From: Paenibacillus humicus NBRC 102415
GTDB lineage: Bacteria > Bacillota > Bacilli > Paenibacillales > Paenibacillaceae
NCBI RefSeq assembly: GCF_004000905.1
Contig: NZ_BIMD01000008.1
Location: 1 to 64,000 of the forward strand
DNA length: 64,000 nt
Reading direction: 5' to 3'
The translations under genes were made by a program, and so were the position numbers. The notes beneath the pieces were generated by a model, which was not told where the DNA came from, did not search any database, and saw only the letters and a program-made list of their open reading frames with translations. Positions 24,245 through 32,757 of this stretch are shown piece by piece. Position 1 is the first letter of the stretch; the number at the start of each line of letters is the position of its first letter.

Positions 24245-26128
24245 TCATCTTCCCGCAGCAGGACGGCCATCGGCAACGCGGGCTATAGCCGCGAACAAAC
24301 GAGCCGCATCGACTCCGGATGCCGCCATATGCTCCTCTCCGGCTTTGTCCAGGCCCATCCATACGGATGCGGTATAACGTGCCGTATACCCGACGAACCA
24401 GGCATCCCGGCTCGCTCCCGGAGGACCGCCCTCCAGCTGCGTCGTACCGGTCTTGCCAGCCACTCCCGGACCCAGGCCGGCCTTCCTGCCGGTTCCGTCC
24501 CGGGCGGCTTCTTGCAGCATGGAGGTCATGGCGGCCGCCGTTGCAGCCGACATCGCCCTCTTGCCCGCCGGCTGGAAGGCGTAGACGATTTTGCCGTGCC
24601 GATCCGTGATGCTGCGGATGAGATGCGCTTCCTCAAAGCTTCCTCCGGCCGCGAACGCCCGGTAAGCCTGGGCCATCTCGACCGGCGTGACTCCCGTGGA
24701 CAGCCCTCCGAGCGCAATCGCGAGATTCCGGTCTTCCTTCCCAAGCCGGATTCCGAGTCCCGAAGCGAATTTCATTGAGGCTTTCAAGCCGATCTGCTGA
24801 AGGAGCCATACGGCGGGGGCATTGATTGAATTCTGGACCGCCTGCCGCATCGGGACGCTTCCCCTGTACACCCCTCCCGGATTTCTCGGAGCGTAGCTGC
24901 CGTAGCTGGCTTGGCGGTCCTCCAGCATGGACTCCGGCGAGTACAAGCCCGTCTCCAGCGCCGGCCCGTATACGGAGATCGGCTTGAATGCCGAGCCGGG
25001 CTGCCGGCGGGCGAAAGCCCGGTTGAACCCGCCTGAAGCCCCGCCGCTCCCCCCTGCGAAGGCTATGATTTCCGCGGTGCCGTTGTCCAGTACAACGGCC
25101 GCGGCTTGAACCGGCCGGCCGGAAGAGCTTTTGGGAAGGCCGGCATCCAGCGAGGACAGGTTCTCAAGGCCGCCTTGCAAGCCGGCATCCAGTCCGATGG
25201 CGATCGTATATCCCCCTCCGAGCAGCTCTTCTTCGGTCAGCGAAGCTCTCTCCTCCGCCTCCCGGAAGACGGCTTCCGCGAGAGAAGCGCTCGCCGTCTT
25301 TTGCGGCGCCGCAGGCGCCTTGTAATCGACAGCGCCGGCCGCCTCCAATTGCCGCTGCGTAATATATCCTTGCTCGAGCATGAGCCGCAGGACGACTTGG
25401 CGCCGCTCCTTGCTGCGCTCCGGGTGGTCGATCGGATTGAACAGCGCCGGTCCCTTCGGAATCGCGGCAAGCGTCGCGATCTGCCACAGCTCCAGACTGT
25501 CCAGCCTGGACACGCCGAAATACCGCTCGGCCGCCGCTTTCACGCCATACAGCTGCTTGCCCATGTAGACCCGGCTCAAATACTGGCGCAGAAGATCTTC
25601 TTTGGAATAACGCCGTTCCAAGGACAGCGCGGCGGCCATTTCCAGAGCTTTGCGCAGCAAGCTCTTCTCATTGGACAGGTAGGCCGTCCTGGCGAGCTGC
25701 TGCGTGATGCTGCTGCCTCCCTCGACGATCCGGCCGCTGGAGACATTGGCTGCCGCGGCTCTAAGCAAGGCGCGGAAGTCGATGCCGCCATGCGAATAGA
25801 ACCTTTTGTCCTCCGTCGCCACGAAGGCTTCCTTCAACAAAGGAGGGAGCCGCCGCTCCAGCTCTCCTCCACGATATCCATGCCGCGGGCTCGTCAGCAC
25901 GCCCAGCTGCTTGCCCTGGCGGTCGATCAGAAGCGAGGGCGACACCGGCTCGCCAAGGGCGCTCGCGCCGTCCGTGACGACGTCTCCCGCCCAATGCAGC
26001 GCGGCGATTCCGAGCATGCATAAGGCTGCCGCAAGCGCCGCCGCATCGAACCAGAAGCGGCTTTGTCCCAAGGGAAGGCGGCGCCGCGGCTTCTTAGACT
26101 TTCTTTTCATCCGGCGCATCGGACGCAT
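24245..26128 (-). CDS. Class A penicillin-binding protein (transglycosylase-transpeptidase)
   Basis: 627 residues. Basic N-terminus, one membrane anchor (about 28-48), glycosyltransferase 51 domain with EDKRFYSHGGID and GGSSITQQLARTAYL (about 105-270), then transpeptidase with SAFK (SxxK), SIN (SxN) and GKTGTT (KTG). All catalytic residues are present, so it should polymerise and cross-link peptidoglycan outside the membrane. It resembles PbpG/PBP1-type enzymes; PbpG-like proteins act in spore wall synthesis, but the exact class is not certain. ATG 26128, with AAAGGG and GGAG upstream, overlaps the end of the next gene upstream by 35 bases, so expression is coupled. Confidence 0.93.
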   Translation of the reverse strand: MRPMRRMKRKSKKPRRRLPLGQSRFWFDAAALAAALCMLGIAALHWAGDVVTDGASALGEPVSPSLLIDRQGKQLGVLTSPRHGYRGGELERRLPPLLKEAFVATEDKRFYSHGGIDFRALLRAAAANVSSGRIVEGGSSITQQLARTAYLSNEKSLLRKALEMAAALSLERRYSKEDLLRQYLSRVYMGKQLYGVKAAAERYFGVSRLDSLELWQIATLAAIPKGPALFNPIDHPERSKERRQVVLRLMLEQGYITQRQLEAAGAVDYKAPAAPQKTASASLAEAVFREAEERASLTEEELLGGGYTIAIGLDAGLQGGLENLSSLDAGLPKSSSGRPVQAAAVVLDNGTAEIIAFAGGSGGASGGFNRAFARRQPGSAFKPISVYGPALETGLYSPESMLEDRQASYGSYAPRNPGGVYRGSVPMRQAVQNSINAPAVWLLQQIGLKASMKFASGLGIRLGKEDRNLAIALGGLSTGVTPVEMAQAYRAFAAGGSFEEAHLIRSITDRHGKIVYAFQPAGKRAMSAATAAAMTSMLQEAARDGTGRKAGLGPGVAGKTGTTQLEGGPPGASRDAWFVGYTARYTASVWMGLDKAGEEHMAASGVDAARLFAAIARVADGRPAAGR

Positions 26129-26525
26129 CCGCCCTTTCTCCATTCCGCTGCTCCCAGCGCTGCAGACGCCCCCGAATGTCGGCCAGCTGCTTCTCCGCTT
26201 CACGCAGGCAGCTCCTCATCAGCGCCTCTTCCGGCAGCCCTTCCGCATCCGGCCGGGAGACTTCATACTCTTCCCGCAGCTTGCCGGAGCGCCAGTGGAA
26301 GAAAACCAGAAACAGGGCTGCGCATGCCGATAGAAGCGCCGGCTTGGCGCCGACATGATTGACGATCCAGGCTGCCGACCGTGCCGGCAGGCTCTCTCCT
26401 CCGATCCCGCTTGGCCGGGTCATGAATCTCAGCAGCCGCAGCAGCAAGTATCCGCACGCTCCGCTGAGAACGGCCGATGAAACGCAGACGAGATAGAATT
26501 TTCTTCGGATAGCTTCAAATGACAT
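26094..26525 (-). CDS. Two-helix membrane protein coupled to the penicillin-binding protein
   Basis: 143 residues: helix at about 11-33, outside loop, helix at about 58-78, then a cytoplasmic coiled-coil tail (about 95-130). The start MSFEAIRRKFYLVCVSSAVLSG resembles the N-terminal sensor part of VanS-type histidine kinases, but no kinase domain follows. It may be a remnant or a stand-alone partner of the downstream penicillin-binding protein, with which it overlaps. GGGAGG precedes ATG 26525. Its function is unknown. Confidence 0.6.
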   Translation of the reverse strand: MSFEAIRRKFYLVCVSSAVLSGACGYLLLRLLRFMTRPSGIGGESLPARSAAWIVNHVGAKPALLSACAALFLVFFHWRSGKLREEYEVSRPDAEGLPEEALMRSCLREAEKQLADIRGRLQRWEQRNGERADASDAPDEKKV

Positions 26526-26804
26526 GCCGCAATCCCTCCCTATGCGAATGACCTTATCAAGAAGATCTTAATAACAGCGGGAGAGGCTGCTTAGGAAATT
26601 CTTAACTTTCCGGCCGGAGATCGTTACTTACGCGAGAGATAAGATCTTCACCGCATCGTTCCGAGGAGAAGAATCCGAAATTCCTTCCCTGCCAGGTGGA
26701 GGACTTCGAAATTCCATCCCCTTCCAGAAGAAGGGAGCCGAAGTCCCGCAGCGCGAGGGGCTGTGCTACAATAGGTGCAAAAAAATACTACCAGGGGGTT
26801 CCTC

Positions 26805-27527
26805 ATGTTCGGAACGGATGCGGAAGCGAGATTCACGCCTTTCGGGGCGGCCCATCTGGCCAGCCTGCTGCTCATTGCCGCAGTCGTGCTGGCCGTCTAC
26901 CTGCTTCGCCGCAAGCTCGCCCTGAAGCCGGCTCCCGGACGCTTCCTCCTGGCGGCGCTGCTGGCGGCATGCGAGATTCTGCTCAATGTCTGGTATGTGC
27001 GGGGAGAGGTGTACAGCCCTTCCTCCACGCTGCCGCTCGAGCTCTGCAGCATCTCCCTGTACCTGTCCGTCCCCATGCTGCTGCTGCGCAGCCGTTTTCT
27101 GTTCGGCATCGTCTACTTCACGGCGCTCGGCGGAGCTCTCCAGGCGCTGGCCACGCCTGTGCTCGCTTACGCTTACCCGCATTTCCGTTTCCTGGAGTTT
27201 TTCATCGCGCACGGGCTGCTGATTATCTCCGCCCTCTACATGGTCTGGGTGGAAGGATTCCGGCCGACGCTGCGCTCCGTCTTCACCGCCTGGGCAGCCG
27301 TCAATGTCATCGCTGTCTTCGTGTATGCCGTCGACAGGCTGACGGGAGCCAACTACATGTTCCTGGCGCGCAAGCCCTCGTCCTCCTCGCTGCTCGATGT
27401 CCTCGGTCCTTATCCGTGGTACATCCTTTCGCTCGAGCTGGTCGCGCTGCTGCTCTTCTTCCTGCTGTATCTCCCCTTCGCCCGCTTCAACCGCACGGAG
27501 GACAACAAGCAGCCGGCCGCCTCCTGA
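26805..27527 (+). CDS. YwaF family (TIGR02206) integral membrane protein
   Basis: 240 residues with about seven transmembrane helices and family motifs: LPLELCSISLYLSVPML, a HGLLIISALYMVW segment and GPYPWYILSLELVALLLF. Function is unknown; relatives are found in many Bacilli. ATG 26805 has CAGGGGG ahead of it and is preferred over a start ten codons upstream. A strong terminator follows. Confidence 0.82.
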   Translation: MFGTDAEARFTPFGAAHLASLLLIAAVVLAVYLLRRKLALKPAPGRFLLAALLAACEILLNVWYVRGEVYSPSSTLPLELCSISLYLSVPMLLLRSRFLFGIVYFTALGGALQALATPVLAYAYPHFRFLEFFIAHGLLIISALYMVWVEGFRPTLRSVFTAWAAVNVIAVFVYAVDRLTGANYMFLARKPSSSSLLDVLGPYPWYILSLELVALLLFFLLYLPFARFNRTEDNKQPAAS

Positions 27528-27583
27528 TCCTGAATGGAGGCTTGCAGCCATTTCTGCTATTTTCATGATTGCGGAATAAAATC

Positions 27584-27625
27584 AAACAAGCTGCCTCCGG
27601 TTCAATGCCGGCGCAGCTTGTTTTT
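27584..27625. terminator. Bidirectional terminator between the YwaF-like gene and ytvI
   Basis: AAACAAGCTGC pairs with GCAGCTTG, inner CCGG pairs with CCGG, then T5. Confidence 0.85.
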
Positions 27626-27642
27626 GTTCCGTGTTGGTTTTT

Positions 27643-28674
27643 TTACAGCCGAATCCGGAGCTTGAACAGTCCGGCCTTGCGGGCAGCCATGTAGATGATG
27701 ACGACCAGCGGTCCGATGAAGACGCCGATGACGCCGACCAGCTTGAAGCCTACATACAGGCTGACCAGTGCGGAGATCGAGCCGATGCCGACGGAATCTC
27801 CGAGAATCTTCGGCTCGATGATCCGCCTGACGACCGTAATGACGAGGAACAGCACCAGAAGGCCGATGCCCGTCCCGACCTGGCCCGTCATCATGAGGTA
27901 GGCCGCCCAAGGGACGAGCACGGACCCGGTGCCGAGAATCGGCAGGATATCCACGACGACGATCAGCAGCGCGATGGCGAGGGAATAGTTGATCCCGAGA
28001 ATGACGAGGCCGAGCAGCGTGATGATGTACGTGACGAGGCTGAGCAGCAGCTGGGAACGCAGAAATCCGAAGATGGAAGACTTGAGATTGTCCAGCACCG
28101 ATCCGACCTGCACCTGGGAATCCTCGTGGAACTGCGACAGGAATGACTTTCGCATCGTATTCAGGCTGAAGCTGAACATGTATACGGCTACGATGAACAC
28201 GATGAAGAAGATGAACATTCCCGGCAGCCCCGAGGCGAACTGGACGACGGACTTGGAGAAGCCCGTCACGACGGACATCAGCGTTCCGGTCAGGCCGTCC
28301 AGCACCTTCTCCAGCTGCGCCGCCGCATCGGGAGGCATGTTCGTGTACAGATCCTTGGCGTTGTCGATCGTATGCAGGAAGTATTGGTTGGCATCCGCCA
28401 CCATGCCCGGCACGCGATCCCAGAAGGCGATGAGCTCGGCGATCAGCTTGAAGCCGATGCCTCCCGCCAGTGCAAGCAGCGCAAGCGTGAAGAGCGTGCA
28501 GGAGACGATCGCCGCCGACAGCCGGTTCATCCTCGCCCGGCGCATCAGCAGGCCGTTCAGCGGCTCCAGGAAGATCGCGACGACGAGAGCAAGCAGGAAC
28601 GGAGCCCCGACGGTGAAGCTCAAGTACAGAAGCAGCAGGCCTACAGCGATGAAAACAAGGGTTTTGACAGACAT
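27643..28674 (-). CDS. ytvI: AI-2E-family permease, sporulation protein YtvI
   Basis: 343 residues with about seven membrane helices and the AI-2E/UPF0118 pattern: AIFLEPLNGLLMRRARMNRLSAAI, a long amphipathic middle (about 85-150) and the C-terminal IEPKILGDSVGIGSISALVSLY. The length and the ILPILGTGSVLVPWA motif fit the sporulation protein YtvI. Transport substrate is unknown. ATG 28674 follows GGGGAGAAG; an upstream in-frame extension is dropped because it is basic and unlike the family. Confidence 0.83.
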   Translation of the reverse strand: MSVKTLVFIAVGLLLLYLSFTVGAPFLLALVVAIFLEPLNGLLMRRARMNRLSAAIVSCTLFTLALLALAGGIGFKLIAELIAFWDRVPGMVADANQYFLHTIDNAKDLYTNMPPDAAAQLEKVLDGLTGTLMSVVTGFSKSVVQFASGLPGMFIFFIVFIVAVYMFSFSLNTMRKSFLSQFHEDSQVQVGSVLDNLKSSIFGFLRSQLLLSLVTYIITLLGLVILGINYSLAIALLIVVVDILPILGTGSVLVPWAAYLMMTGQVGTGIGLLVLFLVITVVRRIIEPKILGDSVGIGSISALVSLYVGFKLVGVIGVFIGPLVVIIYMAARKAGLFKLRIRL

Positions 28675-28757
28675 CGGCTTCTCTCCCCAAGGGGTGCGGC
28701 GCCCCTGGCTGATCCCGGCCGCATCCCCGGCAAGAGCTGTATCCAGCCTGTCAGGGT

Positions 28758-30110
28758 TCAGCTGTCGGCCTGCTCCGCATTTTCGGACAGGGCTTCGGCT
28801 GCGGGATCGCGGTAGATATGTACGCGCAGCACGCGAAGTCGCTGGCAATCTGCTATCTCAAATACATATTCGCCATAAACGACTTTCTTGCCTCTTGCAG
28901 GATTTCCTTCCAGCCGGATGAAGAGCCATCCTCCGATGGAATCGACATCCTCATCCTCGATGTCCAGGCGGAACATATCGTTGATATCGTCGATGAGCAT
29001 GCGCCCCTCGACGGTCGTCACCTGATCCTTGACGACGACGCTCGGCTGGTCCAGGTCGAATTCGTCATGGATCTCGCCGACGATCTCCTCAAGGATCATC
29101 TCCGTCGTCAGCATGCCGGCCGTGCCGCCGTATTCGTCCACGACGATGGCCAGCTGCGAATGGCGGCGCTGCATGAGCTGCAGCACCTGGCTGATCTCCA
29201 TCGATTCCGGCACGTTCAGCACCGGCCGGATCAGCTCGCGGACATTATGGTTGCGTCCCGCATCCGCCGTCAGCAGGTCGGTGATATGGACGAACCCGAT
29301 GATCTGATCCTTGTCCTCGAGACCGACGGGATAGCGCGTATGTTTGGTGCGGTAGACGATGTTCAGGTTGTCCCCGAAGGACTGGTTGGCGAACAGGCAA
29401 TCCATATCCGTCCGGGGCAGCATGACCTCGCGGGCCACCATGTCGGAGAAATCGAAAATGTTGTCGACGAGCTTCATTTCGTTGGAATCGATGACTCCGC
29501 TCTTGGCGCTCTGGTTGACGAGCAGGCGGATCTCCTCCTCGGTATGGGCCGTCTCATGCTCGCTGGCCGGAGCGATGCCGAACAGCTTCAGCAGGCCGTT
29601 GGCCGCTCCGTTCAGCACGACGATCGCCGGCTTGAACACCTTGTAGAAGAACATGAGCGGTCCGGACAGCCAGAGGGATACGCCCTCCGCCTTCTGGATG
29701 GCCAGCGACTTGGGAGCGAGCTCGCCGAGCACGATATGCAGGAAGGTGATGACCAGGAACCCGATGATCAGGGACACCGTCGAAATGACCGTTTCGCTCG
29801 TGACTCCGAACTTGAACAGCAGAGGCTCCACGATCATATGCGATACGGCCGGCTCGCCGACCCAGCCCAGTCCAAGCGAAGCCAGCGTAATGCCGAGCTG
29901 GGTCGCCGAGAGGTAAGCGTCGAGGCGGTGCGTGACCCGCAGCGCGTAATCGGCTTTTTTGTTGCCTTCGGAGCGCAGCTGTGTCAGCCGCGTCGAGCGT
30001 ACCTTGACGAGCGCGAACTCGGCCGCAACGAAAAAGCCGTTGAGCAGCACGAGAACGGCGACAAGGGCAAGGTTGAGAATAATTTCGCCAGGTACAAATT
30101 CTTTGGTCAT
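28758..30110 (-). CDS. CNNM/CBS domain transporter (hemolysin family)
   Basis: 450 residues. CNNM membrane domain (about 1-200) with LNGFFVAAEFALVKVRSTRL and LGELAPKSLAIQ, then two CBS domains (about 215-345, AREVMLPRTDMDCL), then a CorC_HlyC domain (about 365-445). Family members export or sense magnesium or related ions (CorB, MpfA, YhdP/YugS type). ATG 30110 follows GGAGGGG at 8 bases; the longer in-frame start lacks a site. Confidence 0.9.
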   Translation of the reverse strand: MTKEFVPGEIILNLALVAVLVLLNGFFVAAEFALVKVRSTRLTQLRSEGNKKADYALRVTHRLDAYLSATQLGITLASLGLGWVGEPAVSHMIVEPLLFKFGVTSETVISTVSLIIGFLVITFLHIVLGELAPKSLAIQKAEGVSLWLSGPLMFFYKVFKPAIVVLNGAANGLLKLFGIAPASEHETAHTEEEIRLLVNQSAKSGVIDSNEMKLVDNIFDFSDMVAREVMLPRTDMDCLFANQSFGDNLNIVYRTKHTRYPVGLEDKDQIIGFVHITDLLTADAGRNHNVRELIRPVLNVPESMEISQVLQLMQRRHSQLAIVVDEYGGTAGMLTTEMILEEIVGEIHDEFDLDQPSVVVKDQVTTVEGRMLIDDINDMFRLDIEDEDVDSIGGWLFIRLEGNPARGKKVVYGEYVFEIADCQRLRVLRVHIYRDPAAEALSENAEQADS

Positions 30111-30211
30111 TTCGGATACCCCTCCATCAATGGTAAGCAGGCGCGGAGCCTTTTTCACCCCTATTCCCCGAAATCAGCCGGACCGAAGCAGTCGGCGCGG
30201 CCGCGGAAGGG

Positions 30212-31336
30212 TTACAAAATCGCTTTTTTCGACAAGAAGTCGGTATCCCGGTAATACATATCCTTCACGAGCAGATTCGGACCGCAGCAGGCCGCGGCCG
30301 GACAGTGGCAATTCACGCTGCGGCTCAGCGGATGCTCCAGCCAGCGTCCGAACACGTCGTCCAGCCGGTCGCGGCCGATATTGCCGAAGGCCGGAATATC
30401 GCTGAAGTCCGTGACGAACACATCGCCTGTGAACAGGTTGACGTTGAGCCGGTTGCGGCCGTCCGGATCGTTGCGCACGGTGACGCGGGATTCGCCGCGC
30501 AGCCTGGCAAGCAGCCTGCGGTCCTCTTCATCCTCGCTGCAGGAGTAGAACGGGAGCGTGCCGAACAGCATCCACATCGATTCGTCGCGGCAATCCAGCA
30601 GCTCCGACACGGCCGCCCTCATCTCTTCCTTGGACAGCGCAGGCAGATCGCTCGCCCATGCGCTCGGGTACATCGGGTGCACCTCGTGGCGGGCGCATCC
30701 CATCTCCCGGATGAGCTGGTGGATTTCGGGCATTTTGCGGTGGGTGCGGTAATTGATCATGGATTCGGCGGATACCAGCACGCCGTCTTCGCTGAGCCTG
30801 CGCGCATTGTCCATCATCCTCTCGTACATGCGGACCGCCGCTGTCTTGGGTACGGAATGCCCCGAACGGGCGAAGCCGACCTCATGGAAATCTTCCGCAG
30901 AAGTATAATTGAAGGAGATGTGCATCACGTCCAGATATGGAGCGATGAGGGCGTAGCGGCCGTAATCGAGCGTCACGTTGGAATTGAGCTGCGAACGGAT
31001 GCCCCGGCTGCGCGCATACTGCAGAATAGGCACGATATAGTCCTTGACCGTGCGCTCCGAGTAGGACGGCTCGCCCCCGGTAATGCTGATCGTCCGCAGA
31101 TGCTCGACTTCGTCGAGGCGGCGGAGCAGAAGCTGCAGAGGCAGCTTGTCCGGCTCGCGCATCGTCAGCGTGTCGCCGACCGCGCAATGCTCGCAGCGCA
31201 TATTGCATAGATTGGTCACCGTGAACTCCACGCTTGTCAGCGCATGGCCGCCATGCCGGACGAGGCTCTCCAGCGGATCCCAAGGATCGTTGGCGGGAGA
31301 GAGGGGAGCTAACGCTTGTTGCAGGTTGGAATTCAT
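30212..31336 (-). CDS. yfkAB: Radical SAM / CxCxxxxC motif protein YfkAB
   Basis: 374 residues. The radical-SAM cluster motif CNMRCEHC (CxxxCxxC) is followed by ITGGEPSYSE. The C-terminus has the family signature CHCPAAAC, which probably holds a second cluster. B. subtilis yfkA and yfkB are one such gene; the reaction is unknown. The predicted enzyme makes a 5'-deoxyadenosyl radical. ATG 31336 has AAGGTG at 9 bases; a GTG four codons upstream is less likely. It stands alone between a CNNM gene and an HD-GYP gene on the same strand. Confidence 0.88.
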   Translation of the reverse strand: MNSNLQQALAPLSPANDPWDPLESLVRHGGHALTSVEFTVTNLCNMRCEHCAVGDTLTMREPDKLPLQLLLRRLDEVEHLRTISITGGEPSYSERTVKDYIVPILQYARSRGIRSQLNSNVTLDYGRYALIAPYLDVMHISFNYTSAEDFHEVGFARSGHSVPKTAAVRMYERMMDNARRLSEDGVLVSAESMINYRTHRKMPEIHQLIREMGCARHEVHPMYPSAWASDLPALSKEEMRAAVSELLDCRDESMWMLFGTLPFYSCSEDEEDRRLLARLRGESRVTVRNDPDGRNRLNVNLFTGDVFVTDFSDIPAFGNIGRDRLDDVFGRWLEHPLSRSVNCHCPAAACCGPNLLVKDMYYRDTDFLSKKAIL

Positions 31337-31430
31337 TTCTAACAGCACCTTACTTCTTCGTAGTAGACATCTGGGTCTATTGTACTTCTACGGCTTGGAC
31401 ATATCAAACGGCTCCCGGCCGTTGAGACGC

Positions 31431-31456
31431 AAAAAAAGGCCTCTCGGGCGAGGCCT
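31431..31456 (-). terminator. Terminator of the first HD-GYP gene
   Basis: On the minus strand AAGGCCTC, loop GCCC, then GAGAGGCC and T7. Confidence 0.8.
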
Positions 31457-31526
31457 TGTCAGGATGCGCTTCATGCGGCGTGAAAGGTGTCGGCCGTCCC
31501 TGCGGCCGGAACGTCCAATTCCCAAG

Positions 31527-32645
31527 CTATACGCCAACGGCGGCGGGCTCCTCCGGCTGCTCGTCATTGACGCCTGCGATCATGCGGGTGAGCTGCAGGC
31601 TCATGTCGATCTCATAAGGAGCGTTCAGCCGCATCCCGACGTCATCCTGCAGCACCCTGACGATCGGGCGGTGCGGACAGGAAGCCCGGACATCGACGAC
31701 GACTCCGACCTCTCCGGTCTGCAGGCGCACGGTCATGCCGATCGGATAGATCGCGACCTTGTCGCGGAACAGCTGCACCATCGACTGCTCGTACTGGGTT
31801 CCGGTGCCCGCATACAACGCCTCTACCGCCTGATGGGGCAGCATCGGATTCCGGTAGATCCTGTTGGTCGTCATGGCGTCGTACGAATCCACCACTCCGA
31901 TCCATTTGGAGAAATCGTGAATCTCCTTGCCCGCCAGCCCGTGAGGATAGCCGCTTCCATCGAGCCGTTCGTGGTGCTGGAGAGCGCATAAAGCGGCGAG
32001 AGGAGGGATATTCGGCTCGTTCTTCAGCATTTCATGCCCATACAGCGTATGGCGCTTCATTTCCTCGTACTCTTCTCGAGTAAGCGTGCCCGGCTTCTTC
32101 AGCACTCCCGAGGATATCCGAGTCTTGCCCACGTCATGTAGCAGCGCTCCCATGCCGAGCATCATGAGCTCATCCCTGGAGTAGCCGTGGGATATTCCCA
32201 GCATCGTCGTATATACGCATACATTGAGCGAGTGCTGATAGAGATAATGGTCGATCGAGGCCATATTCATCAGCATGACGACGGATTCCTTATGGGAGGT
32301 CAGATCGTCGATGACCCGGTTCATCACATCGGCAAGCTGCTTGCCGACAAAGGGGTAGGCCACGCCCCGCTTGCGCGGAGGCGCGTCCATCATCTGCCGG
32401 AAGCTGCTCCGGATCTCGGTCATCGCTACCCTCATCGTGTCTTCGCTGATCAATTCCGGCATGACGATGTCATCGGTGAATTCATCCTGTATGTAAAGGA
32501 AATTGATATGGCATTCCTTGAGCCGCTCGATGATCCGGGCGGTCAGCTCCATTTGTTCTCCGAGGAGTACGATGCCTTCTTCGGAAAGAATCTTCTTGGC
32601 CAGGATCATCCCCGGCCTGCACATGCTGAGAGGCATCAGAATCAT
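31527..32645 (-). CDS. HD-GYP domain phosphodiesterase 1
   Basis: 372 residues. The N-terminal 100 form the small domain usual in Firmicute HD-GYP proteins (LSMCRPGMILAKKILSEEG). The HD-GYP domain (about 125-300) has HSLNVCVYT, HDVGKTRI, ALQHHERLDGSGYPHG and VVDSYDAMT. Metal ligands and the GYP loop are complete, so it should hydrolyse cyclic di-GMP. The C-terminus adds a short beta-rich segment. ATG 32645 is favoured by AGGAG 10 bases upstream and by alignment with relatives. A second HD-GYP gene lies about 4.7 kb away in the other direction. Confidence 0.9.
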   Translation of the reverse strand: MILMPLSMCRPGMILAKKILSEEGIVLLGEQMELTARIIERLKECHINFLYIQDEFTDDIVMPELISEDTMRVAMTEIRSSFRQMMDAPPRKRGVAYPFVGKQLADVMNRVIDDLTSHKESVVMLMNMASIDHYLYQHSLNVCVYTTMLGISHGYSRDELMMLGMGALLHDVGKTRISSGVLKKPGTLTREEYEEMKRHTLYGHEMLKNEPNIPPLAALCALQHHERLDGSGYPHGLAGKEIHDFSKWIGVVDSYDAMTTNRIYRNPMLPHQAVEALYAGTGTQYEQSMVQLFRDKVAIYPIGMTVRLQTGEVGVVVDVRASCPHRPIVRVLQDDVGMRLNAPYEIDMSLQLTRMIAGVNDEQPEEPAAVGV

Positions 32646-32757
32646 TGCCAGGTCGCTCCTGCCGTCCATAAATTTCACGAGTCGATGATGCTGAGCATAC
32701 GTAATCGTTTTATCGGCAAGTCCGAACCGGATTGTTATGCCGCTCCGGCCGCTCGCG

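Noticed and set aside
26766-27566. 266-codon minus frame opposite the YwaF-like gene
   Set aside because: Low-complexity Gln/Glu/Arg protein; the plus strand encodes a proper multi-helix membrane protein.
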